A stretch of 64,000 bases of DNA from Isochrysis galbana (Eukaryota > Haptophyta > Isochrysidales > Isochrysidaceae): positions 1,104,253-1,168,252 of the forward strand of contig CM030937.1 of the NCBI GenBank assembly GCA_018136815.1. The letters run 5' to 3'. Both the position numbers and the translations under genes were made by a program. Shown here in pieces: positions 44,499-54,572 of this stretch. Position 1 is the stretch's first letter; each line of letters begins with the position of its first letter. The notes under the pieces were generated by a model. That model searched no databases. It was not told the origin of the DNA and worked only from the letters and a program-made list of their open reading frames with translations.

Positions 44499-45190
44499 TT
44501 TAAATTTTTAACAAATTTTTATGGGTCGCGGCGCGGCAAAGGAACGGGACTAGCGCGCACACAAGACAGGACTCCCTGCCGCGGCGAGCGCAAGCACCCT
44601 TCCCCCTTATGCCACCCAGCTCTTCACTAGCTTACTACCTGCGCTAGCCGGAGCACCCCTCCCTCCACACTCAAGCAGCCCCCTACGCCAGGATCCTGTC
44701 CTGGTCTCGCAGGCAAGGGGGCCTAATGGGAGGGAGAGGAGCAACTCCTCAGAGAGGAGCTTTGGGGAAGGAGATGTTTGAGTGGGGGCGCTATACCCTT
44801 GCGCTAGGCATGGGCAGCGATGCCGCCTCAAAACATGTCCTCCCTCTGGTCTTGAGTCGAAATTTTTGGTGTTTGAATCCGAGGGCGAGGGGGTTTGTGC
44901 TTCTTGGGTTGGTTGTAGTGGGATGAGGGAGTGGGAGATGGAGTGAAGTGTTGAAAGAGGGCCCAAGGCAGGGCACTGAGTTGTAGGTACTTGTGGCCCA
45001 CAAGCGTGGGGTGAAAACGAAAAGTGTATCAACATGTGTCTTGAATTGAAATTTTTGGTGCTTTGAATAGAGGGCGGGGGGGTTCGTGCCGTTTGGGTTG
45101 GTTGAAGTGTGAAGGGGGAGTGGGAGAGGGAGTCTTGTGTTGAGAGAGGGCCCAAGGCAGGGCACTGAGTGATTGGTACTAGTGGCCCAC
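44499..45190. mobile_element. 692-bp insertion flanked by 18-bp direct repeat
   Basis: TACAAATCACAAATCAAA occurs at 44481-44498 and 45191-45208, exactly where the LINE sequence breaks and resumes. The insert starts with an AT-rich stretch (TTTAAATTTTTAACAAATTTTT) and contains two diverged tandem units (44851-45032 and 45033-45190: GAAATTTTTGGTG, GTTGGTTG, GAGGGCCCAAGGCAGGGCAC, GTGGCCCAC). A duplication of this length suits insertion by target-primed reverse transcription, but I see no coding region or poly-A. Confidence 0.75.
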
Positions 45191-45473
45191 TACAAATCAC
45201 AAATCAAAGAAGAGGCTAGAATACCCCCTCGCGGACGGACGAATATACGCTCGACGGAGACACGCCGTTGGACGAAATGGGAGTGGAACAATTAACACGC
45301 GAGCACACCAAAAAATAGATGGCAAGCGCAGGCGCCTAACGGGCCCCGAAAACTGGGCGAAACGCCTACCGATACCTGAAAACACCTGGGAACACTTGGC
45401 CACACTCTACATTTCCCCGATGATGACAGCGAGAGACACACACCTTCATTTCAAACAACTTACCCACAGACGG

Positions 45474-45776
45474 ACAGACGGATAGGCACTCATACTCATA
45501 ATCGTTTCGCAGATAGAGACAAAACGTGCCGCATATGTAGGACGGCATATGAATCCTCCACTCACCATACTATACACACTAGCATGGATGGAGGTGGGTA
45601 GTGGAAATGGGTGGTGAGTAGCTGGGTATCTAGATACCCAGCTATCCGGTTACTAGCCTTACAGACGGATAGGCACTCATACTCATAATCGTTTCGCAGA
45701 TAGAGACAAAACGTGCCGCATGTGTAGGACGGCATATGAATCCTCAACTCACCATACTATACACACTAGCATGGAG
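45474..45776. repeat. 187-bp-period duplication inside the LINE copy
   Basis: ACAGACGGATAGGCACTCAT to ACACACTAGCATGGA (45474-45588) recurs with few changes at 45661-45776. Between them lies 72 bp with GTGGGTAGTGGAAATGGGTG and the palindromic TGGGTATCTAGATACCCA. Confidence 0.85.
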
Positions 45777-46410
45777 ATATATCATAACAAACTTTTACAG
45801 AATACACTACGACGGTATCGAATTCTCAGAAGAATCGGTGCTGGTAAGAACGCTAGACAGATACACGACATTAAGCAAGGCGCTACTCTTTGCAAACACA
45901 ACGGACTCGGCTAGGACCGTCCAGGCGGGCATGGGCAGACAGCCGAAAGAAAGGATAGACACGAACGATATATACCCGATCTTCACAATAGGCACAAGAG
46001 GAAACCTAGAACCTAGTAGGGAGTAGGGAGATCCAAGCACTAACCAACTCGTTGGGAGTGACATATATAATAGCCGGGGAACCTAGGACGGAACACTCCT
46101 GAGACGGGCACCGCCGTGGATAGGCAATCACGCATCACACACGGAGGCAAACCAGCGAACGTCACATGGGGAAGAGACGCAACAGCCCGGACTCCACTAA
46201 CCGAGATATACGCAAGATCAAACAACAGGCCTGCCCGGAACCCGCACTCTGAACCAGGCCCAAGGTAGCGCACCTGGGCCGAACCCCGGATACCGACGAC
46301 AAAGGAATGACGGAGGGAAGGGGAGGGGGTGGAGGAAAGGGAAGAGAAGGGCGATGTCAATAGAAATAGGGAAGTGCCCTAGTCTAGTAGGTGTAGCCCA
46401 GAATCTTCAG

Positions 46411-46939
46411 ATGTTTTTTTTCCCCTTCACCTTCGGTGTGCGCGACCTCCCTTGGGGCGCTCATACAGTACGAAGTGAACGGGGATCGCTCTCCTCGGCG
46501 CGGCCGCGCAGCTCTTGGCGTCAGAGTTAGGTTGGTTCTCGTCGCCCATTATGCGCTACTTGCAGCACGGGGGGCGTAATGCGGCGGGCAAGAGCAAGGT
46601 GTCAGGACGTTGTGCGTTGTGCCACTGCGCGGTGCGTGTGCACCATCCGTTTGAAACCGCTGCAAGCCGCAAGCGAGAGCGCTAGCGTTAGTGTGCGGCT
46701 AAAACGTAAATGGCTCCGGATCCAGGATGGTCGGTGTTTGGTAAGCGGCCACGAACAGTTGCACCGGGGGGGCTGGTGTGCGAGTTGTTGAAGGCATGCT
46801 GACTAGCGCGCTATCACATCCATCGTATCATCCCTACCACATTAGAGGGCAGAGCAGAACAGCCTTGCCATCTTACTAGCGTGCCATTCCACACCTCGTA
46901 CTAACCCTCTCAAGGCATGCTCGATTTCAACCCTACGTA
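46411..46939. other. Intergenic, no supported gene
   Basis: The 3' flank of the coiled-coil/TPR gene. A 70-codon frame at 46579-46791 (+) has no recognisable domain. Confidence 0.4.
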
Positions 46940-48834
46940 TCACCTCTTCTTGCGCTGCTTCTCTTCCCATGTGCGCTTCATCTGGGCGACAAGCGATTGC
47001 ATTGCCCTGGCCCGCTCAGTCTGTCCCATCGCCTCGTAGACGGTCGCCAAGTTCGATAGCGACGCAACTGTGTGAGGATGATCATGGCCTAGCGTGCGCT
47101 GCTGTATCTTGGAGGCCTGCTCAAGCAACGGCTCCGCTTCGCCGAACCGGCCGAGGGCCTGATAGAGCGTGGCCACATTGTTCATTGCAGTAGCGTATTC
47201 GTGGTGCCCGTGCCCATAGGATTCTGCCCAGGCACAGTGAGAACGACGCATGGGTCAGCATTGCGCACCCACATTTGGGGTGTTCCAACAACACAAATGT
47301 TCTGCTCGCACACGATGGGTGCGGGGATAGCCAAAGTGCCAGGGGATAGCCAAAGTGCCATGCCCACAGCACGTGTTGCATAACGAGAGCTGCCTTTAGG
47401 TGTGAGCTACCAAACAGAGCATGTACCTCCCAATAGCCGTAGCTGCTGCTCTGCCACGTTGAGCGCGTCTGCGTACTTGCCGCAATTGAAGAGACGGTGA
47501 ACCTCTGCACCTAATCGCTTGGACTCCATGGCGACCGCCTCGCGTTGCGCGGGATCCATTGGCGGAAGTGTATCCACTGCGGCAGAAGGACCTGCACCAC
47601 CGGCGTCAGGCTTTTTCTTGCCCCCAAAGATGCTCCAACCCCCATTGTTACTTGGTGGCACCGCCGACTTTGTAGCGCTTGATGCCGCATAGTCTGGGAC
47701 CGATGTCCCACCAACGTTGTGCCCACCGCTAGCGCTGTTCGTGCACGTGTTCGTGGCGCCCGAACTTGCGGCAGTGAACGGCTGTGCATCTACTTCATCC
47801 CAGCCACCACCGGGCACGCCCCGCGCAGCCGGTACACAGGCTGATTGCTGCTGCGGAGGCGGTGGGGGCGGCGGCGGCGGCGGTGGGGGAGGTGGTGGAG
47901 ATGCTTGCTGCTGTAGCTCCTGTGGAAGTGGTGGTGGCGGCGGCGGATGCGGAGCTGTTTGCGCTTGGGCCTGTGGCCGTACATCGGAGTATGTTGCCAC
48001 GACATCTTCGATCTGGTCATTCGTTGCTGGTTGATCGCGTGCAAATCCAGGCTTAAATCCGGAGCGTTTCTTCTTCTTCTTTCCTTCTTCACTCCTTGCC
48101 GTGTTGCGTCCTGCCGACGACGAAGCCTCAGAGGCTAGCGCCACGCCCGAGGCAAACGTGCGCAGAAAGGCATCGCCCGACGGCTCCACGTGGCTGGTAT
48201 ACGCAGGCGCACTCATAGACGGAGCGAGACTGGCCTCCTCAATGCTGCACTCGACATCGAGAATGACACGGCCCCCAGATACTGACGCCAAAGCCATGTC
48301 TGCCGCCGGAGGAAACGCATGCTCCCCATGCAGGCCATCACACGTGCCGCTGGACAAAGCAGTTGCGCTTGCAGCTGAGGACGGCGGCCTCGATAGCCCC
48401 GGCGGGCCAGCTTGGGCTACGCCGCCTGCCTCGTCGAGTTCGGCGGAGAGGAACGCCACCTCCTCTTCAAGATCGGCTTTCTCGTTCTGAAGCTGCGACA
48501 GCTGCTTCTTTAGCGGCTCGAGTGCGGCGAGTGCGGCGTCTCGCGCGCTGGTCATCGCATTTAACTGGGCCATTGTGGCGGCAAGCCGCTTCTGCAAGCG
48601 TATCGTCTCGCTCCCTTCTGCTACAGAAGAGGAGGAGGAGTGTGCGGCTGCAGCCTGCGCTGCTCTCGCCTCCGCCTCGTCCTGCCAGCATGCCGCTTCC
48701 TCGCGAGCCGCGTCGAGCTCGTCGGCAAGCTGGGCGAGTTGTTGGGCGAGAGAGTCACGCTCGCGCTCTGCTTGCACTCGTGCCGCACGCTCGGACGCCA
48801 GCTCGGCCTCGGCACGCGCAAGCTCGGCACACAT
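46940..48834 (-). CDS. Coiled-coil, poly-Pro and TPR (kinesin light chain-like) protein
   Basis: Exons 47427-48834 and 46940-47223, phase 1, 203-nt intron (GTACAT/GGGCAG); 563 residues. Residues 1 to about 135 are a coiled coil (ELARAEAELASERAARVQAE, LKKQLSQLQNEKADLEEEVA). A Ser/Ala-rich linker with a basic patch (GKKKKKRSGFKPG) follows, then a formin FH1-like run of Pro and Gln (about 310-345). From about 430 there are tetratricopeptide repeats: the splice joins AEQQLRLLGESYGHGHHEYATA, written here as two halves AEQQLRLLG and ESYGHGHHEYATA, then NNVATLYQALGRFGEAEPLL and SNLATVYEAMGQTERARAM, which fit the kinesin light chain/NPHP3 type. It is likely a scaffold or adaptor. An extreme pyrimidine and poly-C tract on the plus strand (48840-49150) abuts the start. 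Confidence 0.75.
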
Positions 48835-48839
48835 GGTGA

Positions 48840-48946
48840 GCCAGCCGGCGGGCCCTCCCCCCCCCCTCTCTCTCTCTCCTTCTCCCTCCCTGCCTCTCCT
48901 TCTCTCTCTCTCCTCCCTCCCTTCCTCTCTCTCTCCCCCCCCCCTC

Positions 48947-48984
<38 letters not shown>

Positions 48985-49150
48985 TCCCCTCCCCCCCTTC
49001 ATTTTCTTGTCTCCCCCCCCCCCCTTCCTCCCATCTCTCCGCTTCTTCCTCCCTCCCTCTCTCCCTTTACTCCCTCTCGTCTCCCTCTCTCTCCTCTCTC
49101 CCCCTTTCTCTCCCCTCTCTCCCTTTCTCTCTCCTCTCTCCCTTCACAGC
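48840..49150. repeat. Polypyrimidine/poly-C tract upstream of coiled-coil gene
   Basis: 310 bp almost entirely C and T on the plus strand (sense strand of the adjacent gene is G/A), including about 32 consecutive C near 48950-48982. Low-complexity frames on both strands derive from it. Confidence 0.9.
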
Positions 49151-49256
49151 CCCTCGACATCAGCAGCGGACAAAGAGATCGGTCAGAGTTTTATTGTTGT
49201 GTTAGTATAACCTTAGTGCTGCGGGACCGAAGCCCTTCGACGGCAACGGAGCCCTG

Positions 49257-49436
49257 GATGGGAAATACGGTGCTGGGACCTGCAAATACAGCCAAATACA
49301 TATGTATTTGGCCTCCGGCCAAATACATTTCAAATACATTCGAGGTCTACAACCCAGGACGCGCTTCAAATACAGCCAAATACATATGTATTTGGCCTTT
49401 GGCCAATTACGGTAAATACATATTTCCCATCTAGGA
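49257..49436. repeat. Palindrome-rich element with inverted ends, possible MITE
   Basis: The outer ends GATGGGAAATA (49257) and TATTTCCCATC (to 49436) are inverted. Inside, two perfect 22-bp palindromes centred on ACATATGT (49291-49312 and 49375-49396) sit in AAATACAGCCAAATACATATG stretches, with partial AAATACA motifs between. There is no coding capacity. Foldback or MITE is the best description. Confidence 0.65.
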
Positions 49437-49914
49437 ACGGAGCCCCTTCCCCGCGATGGGGTGTGTGCGCGGTTGGCGCATTGCTCGTCCGGTAAATGTG
49501 GCTTGGCCCAGGCCAGAGTTTCGCGAAATGTTTTGCAAATTTTGGGTGGACCGCCAAAATAGATTTTTTTGACCGAAATTTGGGTGCAAGTGCAAGTGCG
49601 AAGCGCTGAAGAACGGAGCTTAGCGCCGGAGCGAAATTTGGGCCCCGAAGCCCGCCCCCCCCCCCGCCTCCCCCCCCGCATGCGCATGCGCATGACGCCC
49701 TCTAGCTCTGCTAGCTCCCGCTCTAAGCGGCCGAGGCCTGCCTCCTCAGAGAGGGAGAGGGTGCCGCCGTCCGAGTCCGAGCCCGAGCCCCGCCCCCTGC
49801 GCAATGTGGTGCAGCAGATCACGGCATCGGAGGCGGAGGAGGAGGACAATGCCCCGGAGTCGGAAGAGTCGGAGTCGGACTACGACAACAACGCCATTGA
49901 TCAATGCCATTGAT

Positions 49915-49990
49915 TAAATTATTAATGTTATATCCTAGCCAACCCCACTAGCTAATTGGACACAACTTTTCAGTCCCGGAATCCCGCCAT
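49915..49990. repeat. Interspersed repeat, inverted copy at 57578-57655
   Basis: ATCCTAGCCAACCCCACTA, AATTGGACACAACTTTTC and GTCCCGGAATCCCGCCATG are the reverse complement of the stretch at 57578-57655 with few changes. The following TGCAACTCGAGGTTCC-T-run-GTCAC(A/G)CC motif recurs at 50701-50765. Confidence 0.85.
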
Positions 49991-50127
49991 GAGAGGGTGC
50001 AACTCGAGGTTCCTTTTTTTTGTCACGCCCCTCCCGGCTTTTTAGGTATATAATTTCTACTGACCCCTAACTTCGCCCCTAACTCGGGAGTTGACCGCGC
50101 GCAAACAAACATAAACACGGGGACCCA

Positions 50128-50487
50128 TCAAGCGGAAGACGTCTTGTGTTTCGTTTGTGCCTCCCGTTTCAATATCGCCTCCGCATCGAAGGTCAGTTTC
50201 ATTTTCTCCGTCTTGTAAAAGCGAAAATACTTTGTCTTCCACAGTACCAAGAGGAGAAGAATAAACAACGCGAAGACCACCCCGACCGCGATCCCGACGC
50301 TTGTGAGGCCATCCCTCGACGCGATGACTGCTGCGAATGAAGCACTAACGAGAAACCAGAAGGTGATGCCACCCAAGAGACTCATCAAGGGGACGACGTC
50401 GTAGGCACCATCGTCGAATAAGCTATCACGGGCGTAGACCCACATCTTACAGTATGCAAAGTAAAATTTTTCTTGAGATTGTGTCAT
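50128..50487 (-). CDS. Small hypothetical membrane protein
   Basis: 119 residues from the ATG at 50487. Two or three membrane helices can be seen: VVPLMSLLGGITFWFLVSAS, then FAAVIAS, and VGIAVGVVFALFILLLLVLW. The ends are charged (KTKYFRFYKTEKMKLTFDAE). The N-terminus FYFAYCKMWVYARDSLFDDG is aromatic-rich. I recognise no family. Composition is AT-richer than neighbouring genes, and repeats lie on both sides (49915-50032; 50700-50830). An upstream in-frame ATG at 50553 would add 22 residues. Confidence 0.5.
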   Translation of the reverse strand: MTQSQEKFYFAYCKMWVYARDSLFDDGAYDVVPLMSLLGGITFWFLVSASFAAVIASRDGLTSVGIAVGVVFALFILLLLVLWKTKYFRFYKTEKMKLTFDAEAILKREAQTKHKTSSA

Positions 50488-51806
50488 TGACGGGGGCGGG
50501 TGTTTGTTTGTGTTTCGTAACGGAGTTGACTCGAAATTGCACATTGACCTCAAATTTTAGGCAACCCTCTTGTCCGACGCTCTAGTTGCCCAATTGACAC
50601 TGCACTCCGACACCCACATTGCACGCGCCCACGCGCTCTAGCTTGGCGGAATTGAGAGGAGCACACTGCACGCGCCCACGCGCTTCAAGCTTGGGGCGCG
50701 CATGAACAACTCGAGGTTCCCTTTTTGTCACACCCACGACGTGGTTCCCTTTTTTTGTCACACCTTGAACGATCATCCCGTCCTTGTTGAAGAATGCAAC
50801 CATGCCCGCTGCCCTTGTTGAAGAATGCAACCACGTGGGCGTCAGACTGCCGACGTCCGCCCTTGCACGCCCATAGCCAGCCAGCACACCGCGGGCGGAT
50901 GGCGACGTCTGAAGAAGGACTTCACACGGTTTCAACGCCGTTTGCTGCAAAGCAAAAGGCAAGCGATTCCCCACGAGACTCCAGGACGCATTTCGCCCCA
51001 GTCACCATCACTCCCGCGCCCGCGTCGGACATCGGCCCTCCGCGAAAGGCTGAAAATGATTGTTTCCGGCCTGTTTGCTGTTTGCGCGTTTTCTTGTTAC
51101 ACATCGCCGTGGGGGCTACCGTGGGGGGTCTGGGGCCCAGAAGGCACCAGATATGTGCTAGTCACACCTATCCGGTCACCATATCCAAAAATCTCGTGAT
51201 AAATCATAAATCCTCAATCTTGACTTCTATTGTCTGTTCGACCGCCCTACCCGGGAGTTTTTTCTTGGGCATTGAGAACGGGGCATGGTCGAAAATTGCA
51301 GCCCTCCCCGCATGTCAGTAGCCATAAATCACTGTTTGACCGCCCTACACATTTCCTCCGCGGTTCCCCGTCCGGGGAGATTTCTTGAGATGCACCTTTG
51401 TGCTAAAACTCACGTTCGCCTTATCGATATTTGGCAATGCGAACTCAACAGTGACTCAAAAGCGCACCAACGCAGTTGAGTCGCCCACAGTTGAGTCACT
51501 CTTGAGTTCCCTTTAAGACACTCTCTTCCCTCGCACCCAACGTTGCTGGAGACACGGAACAATATGAACACTCCATAGGAAGTGGAGGCTGAATCTGGCA
51601 TGCAACTCCTTTGAATGAGCCCAGAATCTCCGTCGAGATAAGGCACGCCTGAGCGTCGGAGGTGGGGCGACGGTGGGGGAGGAAGCAACAACTGAGAGGG
51701 CGGCGGCATCGGTGGCGCCACTGGGTGAGAAATTAGCGGGAGAGGGTGGCGGCGTGATAGGAGGACGCGGCGGCAGTGATGACAGAGGACGCGGTAAACG
51801 CATTGC
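50488..51806. other. Intergenic with short local repeats
   Basis: GAGGTTCCCTTTTTGTCACACCC and GTGGTTCCCTTTTTTTGTCACACC at 50712-50765, and CCTTGTTGAAGAATGCAACCA(T/C)G twice at 50780-50835, are tandem duplications. GCACGCGCCCACGCGCT also repeats at 50618 and 50667. GTTTGACCGCCCTAC occurs at about 51236 and 51333. No gene supported. Confidence 0.5.
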
Positions 51807-53312
51807 CTATACGCCAGGTGCTCCGACTGGTTTCTCCTGCATATCCGTAGGTCGCATAAACTCTTGCGGAGCCTGTGCTCCACGTTGAATCTTCCTCCGC
51901 ATTAGTACGGCAACGACCGCGCAGACTGCGCAAACAACCACAGCAGCGCCCACAGCAATACCCACGATGGGACCGATCATCAAGGAATTTGTGGGTGATG
52001 CCAGATTGGGGGACGATGGTGGGGGCGGCTTTGGTAGGGGTGGTGAAGGCACCGTGAACACACCCACCGTAGCTTGTGTGATGGACGGAGTCACCAGTAT
52101 TGTACCATCTCCACTAAGGGCTACCCACATGCCGCTTCCTTGAAAGTCAATGGCACTGCCGAGCTGCTGCCATGACAGAGAGGACAACTTGTACACGCGC
52201 ACTTGGCCCGTTCCGTAATTAACACCAGCATAATTTTGTGGGACACCAACCGCGAGGGTCGTACCATCGCTGCTCAGGGATATGGAAGTCCCGCTAAAGT
52301 CAGAGCTCTCGCCATCGATGTCTGCGCCAACTTGTTCCCACGCCGTTGAGGACCACTTGTATACACGTACATGGCCAGAGCGGCTGCCACCTCCGTCGTT
52401 CTGAGGTGCCCCCACAGCGAGGGTTGTCCCGTCGTAGTTTAGGGCGACTGCGTATCCGCTTTCATCATAAGCGGACTCCCCATTGACGTCATCGCCAAGC
52501 TTGTACCAAGTCGTAGACGACAACTTGTAGACGCGCACGTGACCGGAGTCGACGCCGCCGCCATCTTTCAAAAATGCGCCAACAGCAAGCACGGTGCCGT
52601 CCCCACTCAGACTAAGACCTTGGCCACTCCGATCGGCGGCCTCTTGGCCGTCAATACTTGCGCCGAGCTGGCGCCAACCCGAGGAAAACAACTTGTAGAC
52701 GCGCACCTGACCGGAGTCGTCGCCGAAAGGTGCACCAACCGCAAGAGTCGTGCCATTGGCGCTCAGGGAAACCGTGTAGCCGCTTCCCTCACTGTAAATG
52801 TCAAAGCCGAGCTGTAACCAAGTCCCGGTTTGGGATGACCACCGATAAACACGTGCTAAGCTGGAAGAAATAGTTCCAACGGCAAGGACGGTGCCATCCT
52901 CATTCAAGGCGAGTGAACTTCTGCAATCGATTAAAGCCTCACCGTCAGTGATGTACGTACTACGTAGGGACCACAATGAGGAAACCTCGCTGTTGCCCCT
53001 TTCGTAGACACGAAATTTGCATTTGTCGTAGATATAGCTTTCAACTGGTTCTATCAAGGCGATGACCTTGCCGTCCGTGCTGAGCACAAACGTCATTGTA
53101 TAAAAATCTCTGAGGCTGCGCTCGAGGCTTATGCCGTCACCAAATGGCAGCCAAAACTGCTCCTGCTCGAGACCGTTCCGACGTTGAGGCCCGGAGATCC
53201 GCAGCGAAGAGTCGCCGCCTGATCCGAAATCTGTCATCGTGGTTTCACGGTCCACCATACCCTGGAGGGGGGAGGCCATCGTCATGACAATTGTCACCGT
53301 CGCGAGCAGCAT
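51807..53312 (-). CDS. FG-GAP-like beta-propeller protein with C-terminal membrane helix
   Basis: 501 residues, no intron needed. The start MLLATVTIVMTMASP is a likely signal peptide. Residues about 100-430 contain six or so repeats of some 55 residues with the core LAVGAP or LAVGA, then a Gly/Asp loop, then (H/Q)VRVYK-x-SS-x-W-x-(Q/K)LG, as in integrin-type FG-GAP propellers, which bind Ca2+ in the Asp/Gly loop. A Pro-rich stalk, one membrane helix (about 444-471: IGPIVGIAVGAAVVVCAVCA) and a short basic cytoplasmic tail follow. It is probably a cell-surface adhesion or sensing protein. The frame remains open upstream to 53519, but that part overlaps an interspersed repeat boundary and is unlikely to be coding. 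Confidence 0.8.
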   Translation of the reverse strand: MLLATVTIVMTMASPLQGMVDRETTMTDFGSGGDSSLRISGPQRRNGLEQEQFWLPFGDGISLERSLRDFYTMTFVLSTDGKVIALIEPVESYIYDKCKFRVYERGNSEVSSLWSLRSTYITDGEALIDCRSSLALNEDGTVLAVGTISSSLARVYRWSSQTGTWLQLGFDIYSEGSGYTVSLSANGTTLAVGAPFGDDSGQVRVYKLFSSGWRQLGASIDGQEAADRSGQGLSLSGDGTVLAVGAFLKDGGGVDSGHVRVYKLSSTTWYKLGDDVNGESAYDESGYAVALNYDGTTLAVGAPQNDGGGSRSGHVRVYKWSSTAWEQVGADIDGESSDFSGTSISLSSDGTTLAVGVPQNYAGVNYGTGQVRVYKLSSLSWQQLGSAIDFQGSGMWVALSGDGTILVTPSITQATVGVFTVPSPPLPKPPPPSSPNLASPTNSLMIGPIVGIAVGAAVVVCAVCAVVAVLMRRKIQRGAQAPQEFMRPTDMQEKPVGAPGV

Positions 53313-53499
53313 GACGGGGATGAGAACACCGGTCGACGAGAAGAGCGAAGAGAGAAGAAGAGAGAAGAGAGAAATCTGCTCATCTGAGATTCCAACTCGC
53401 CGATTCAGAACCTCGCACGTAGGAAGAGATACGATCTCCCGCGTCCATGTCCGGGAAGTCTCCCACAGGGCGCCCCCAAATTTTAGGGCGGTCAACACA

Positions 53500-53695
53500 G
53501 TGATTTTTTTAAAAAACATCTGAGCGTTAGTACCACTACTGCCACTAGCCCGGTACTATCACAACACCCCTCAGCGCACCTGCCCGTACGCCTTGACGTG
53601 TGATGTCACTAGACACATACGCATATGCACCCCTCCGAATCTCCCCCCTCGCAAACCCCCGGCTCCCATTATAACTCCCCACAAGCTATAATGAG
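53500..53695 (-). repeat. Family-2 interspersed repeat, minus orientation
   Basis: The reverse complement of 18590-18745. Here the end is complete: A/T-run, AAAAAACATCTGAGCG. It abuts the 5' side of the FG-GAP gene. Confidence 0.8.
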
Positions 53696-54000
53696 GGAAA
53701 ATCCATTGAGGCGGACCGACCTACGACCTACGTCGGGCGACTCTCCGGGAAAAAGCAACGGGGGGGGGGGGAGGAACCTCTCGTCATGAAAAGAAACGGC
53801 CCTTACAGCTCTCGCCGCGAGCTGTCCTCGAGAAATAAAAGACTGCGCCACGAGATACCTGCCACCGTGGTTCCCGTAGGCGCCTTGAGCCTCTCCCTCC
53901 TCATCCCCCTCCTGTCGCCAGCCGCCCCCCTCCGCCCGTTTTCTAACGCAAACGAGTCGCCCCGTTTCTCACCGCACTCCATCATCGGGGGAGGTGCAAA

Positions 54001-54100
54001 NNNNNNNNNNNNNNNNNNNNNNNNNNNNNNNNNNNNNNNNNNNNNNNNNNNNNNNNNNNNNNNNNNNNNNNNNNNNNNNNNNNNNNNNNNNNNNNNNNNN
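54001..54100. other. Assembly gap, 100 N
   Basis: A run of exactly 100 N, the usual placeholder for a gap of unknown size. Continuity between 54000 and 54101 is not established. Confidence 1.
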
Positions 54101-54120
54101 TGCCCACTCGCCCTTTCACG

Positions 54121-54572
54121 GCGATGGAGCTAGAAGACGCCGAGATCGCACTCGCGCTGGCGATCGTGGCCGACGAGGAGCGGGAGTGGGACGAGCTGCT
54201 GGAGGTGGGGGCCGACCACAGTGATGGTGAAGAGGAAATCCTCCTCACCATGGCCACCGAACCTCTTTGCCGGTCGCTGCATACGCGCATTGGACCCGAG
54301 CGGCTCTCGGTGGCCAGGCTTGAGAGAGAGGCTGCAGATGCCGGTGCAGTCGGCGACACAATGGCGCGCGATGTGTATCTGCGCTTCGGGGTGCGGCTCG
54401 GCGACCTGCGCCGCTTCGTTCAAGCGCTGGAGCTCCCTGCAGGTTGGCGTCTGCATGGCGGCCACGTCATGCGTGGTGAAGAAGCTGTGCTCATCACGCT
54501 CCGGCGCTTCCGGACCGCAGGTGAGTGGTGAGTGATGCACGCCCGTGATGATCCAGGAGGCTGGTCATCCAT
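54121..54572 (+). pseudogene. Harbinger-type transposase N-terminal fragment
   Basis: From the ATG at 54124 an acidic N-terminus (ELEDAEIALALAIVADEERE) leads to YLRFGVRLGDLRRFVQALELP and GEEAVLITLRRFRTAGEW, the pattern RF-x-DL-x-L-x3-L-x-(I/L)P ... E-x-x-L-x-L-L-R-R that precedes the DDE domain in PIF/Harbinger-like (DDE_Tnp_4) transposases. The catalytic part is missing: a stop follows at once and a LINE terminus begins at 54573, so the gene seems to have been cut by that insertion. The 5' side runs into the assembly gap. Confidence 0.5.

Larger units (their letters stand above)
44440..46410 (+). mobile_element. LINE copy, 5'-truncated, interrupted, plus orientation
   Basis: 44440-44498 (CCCCGCCGGCAAAATGGGG) and 45191-46410 together parallel the C-terminal part of the LINE ORF at 54891-55780 (for example YTLDGDTPLDEMGVEQLT, AWRYIITNFYRIHYDGIEFS, AGMGRQPKERIDTNDIYPIFTIG) and its 3' untranslated region, ending CCCAGAATCTTCAGATG plus eight T. 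The coding region is full of frame changes. It carries an insertion (44499-45190) and an internal duplication (45474-45776). Confidence 0.85.

Noticed and set aside
48600-49434. Long Pro/Leu/Ser frames on the plus strand
   Set aside because: They come from the polypyrimidine tract and from antisense of the coiled-coil exon.
53786-54133. Frame running through the N gap
   Set aside because: It spans unknown sequence; no statement about coding is possible there.
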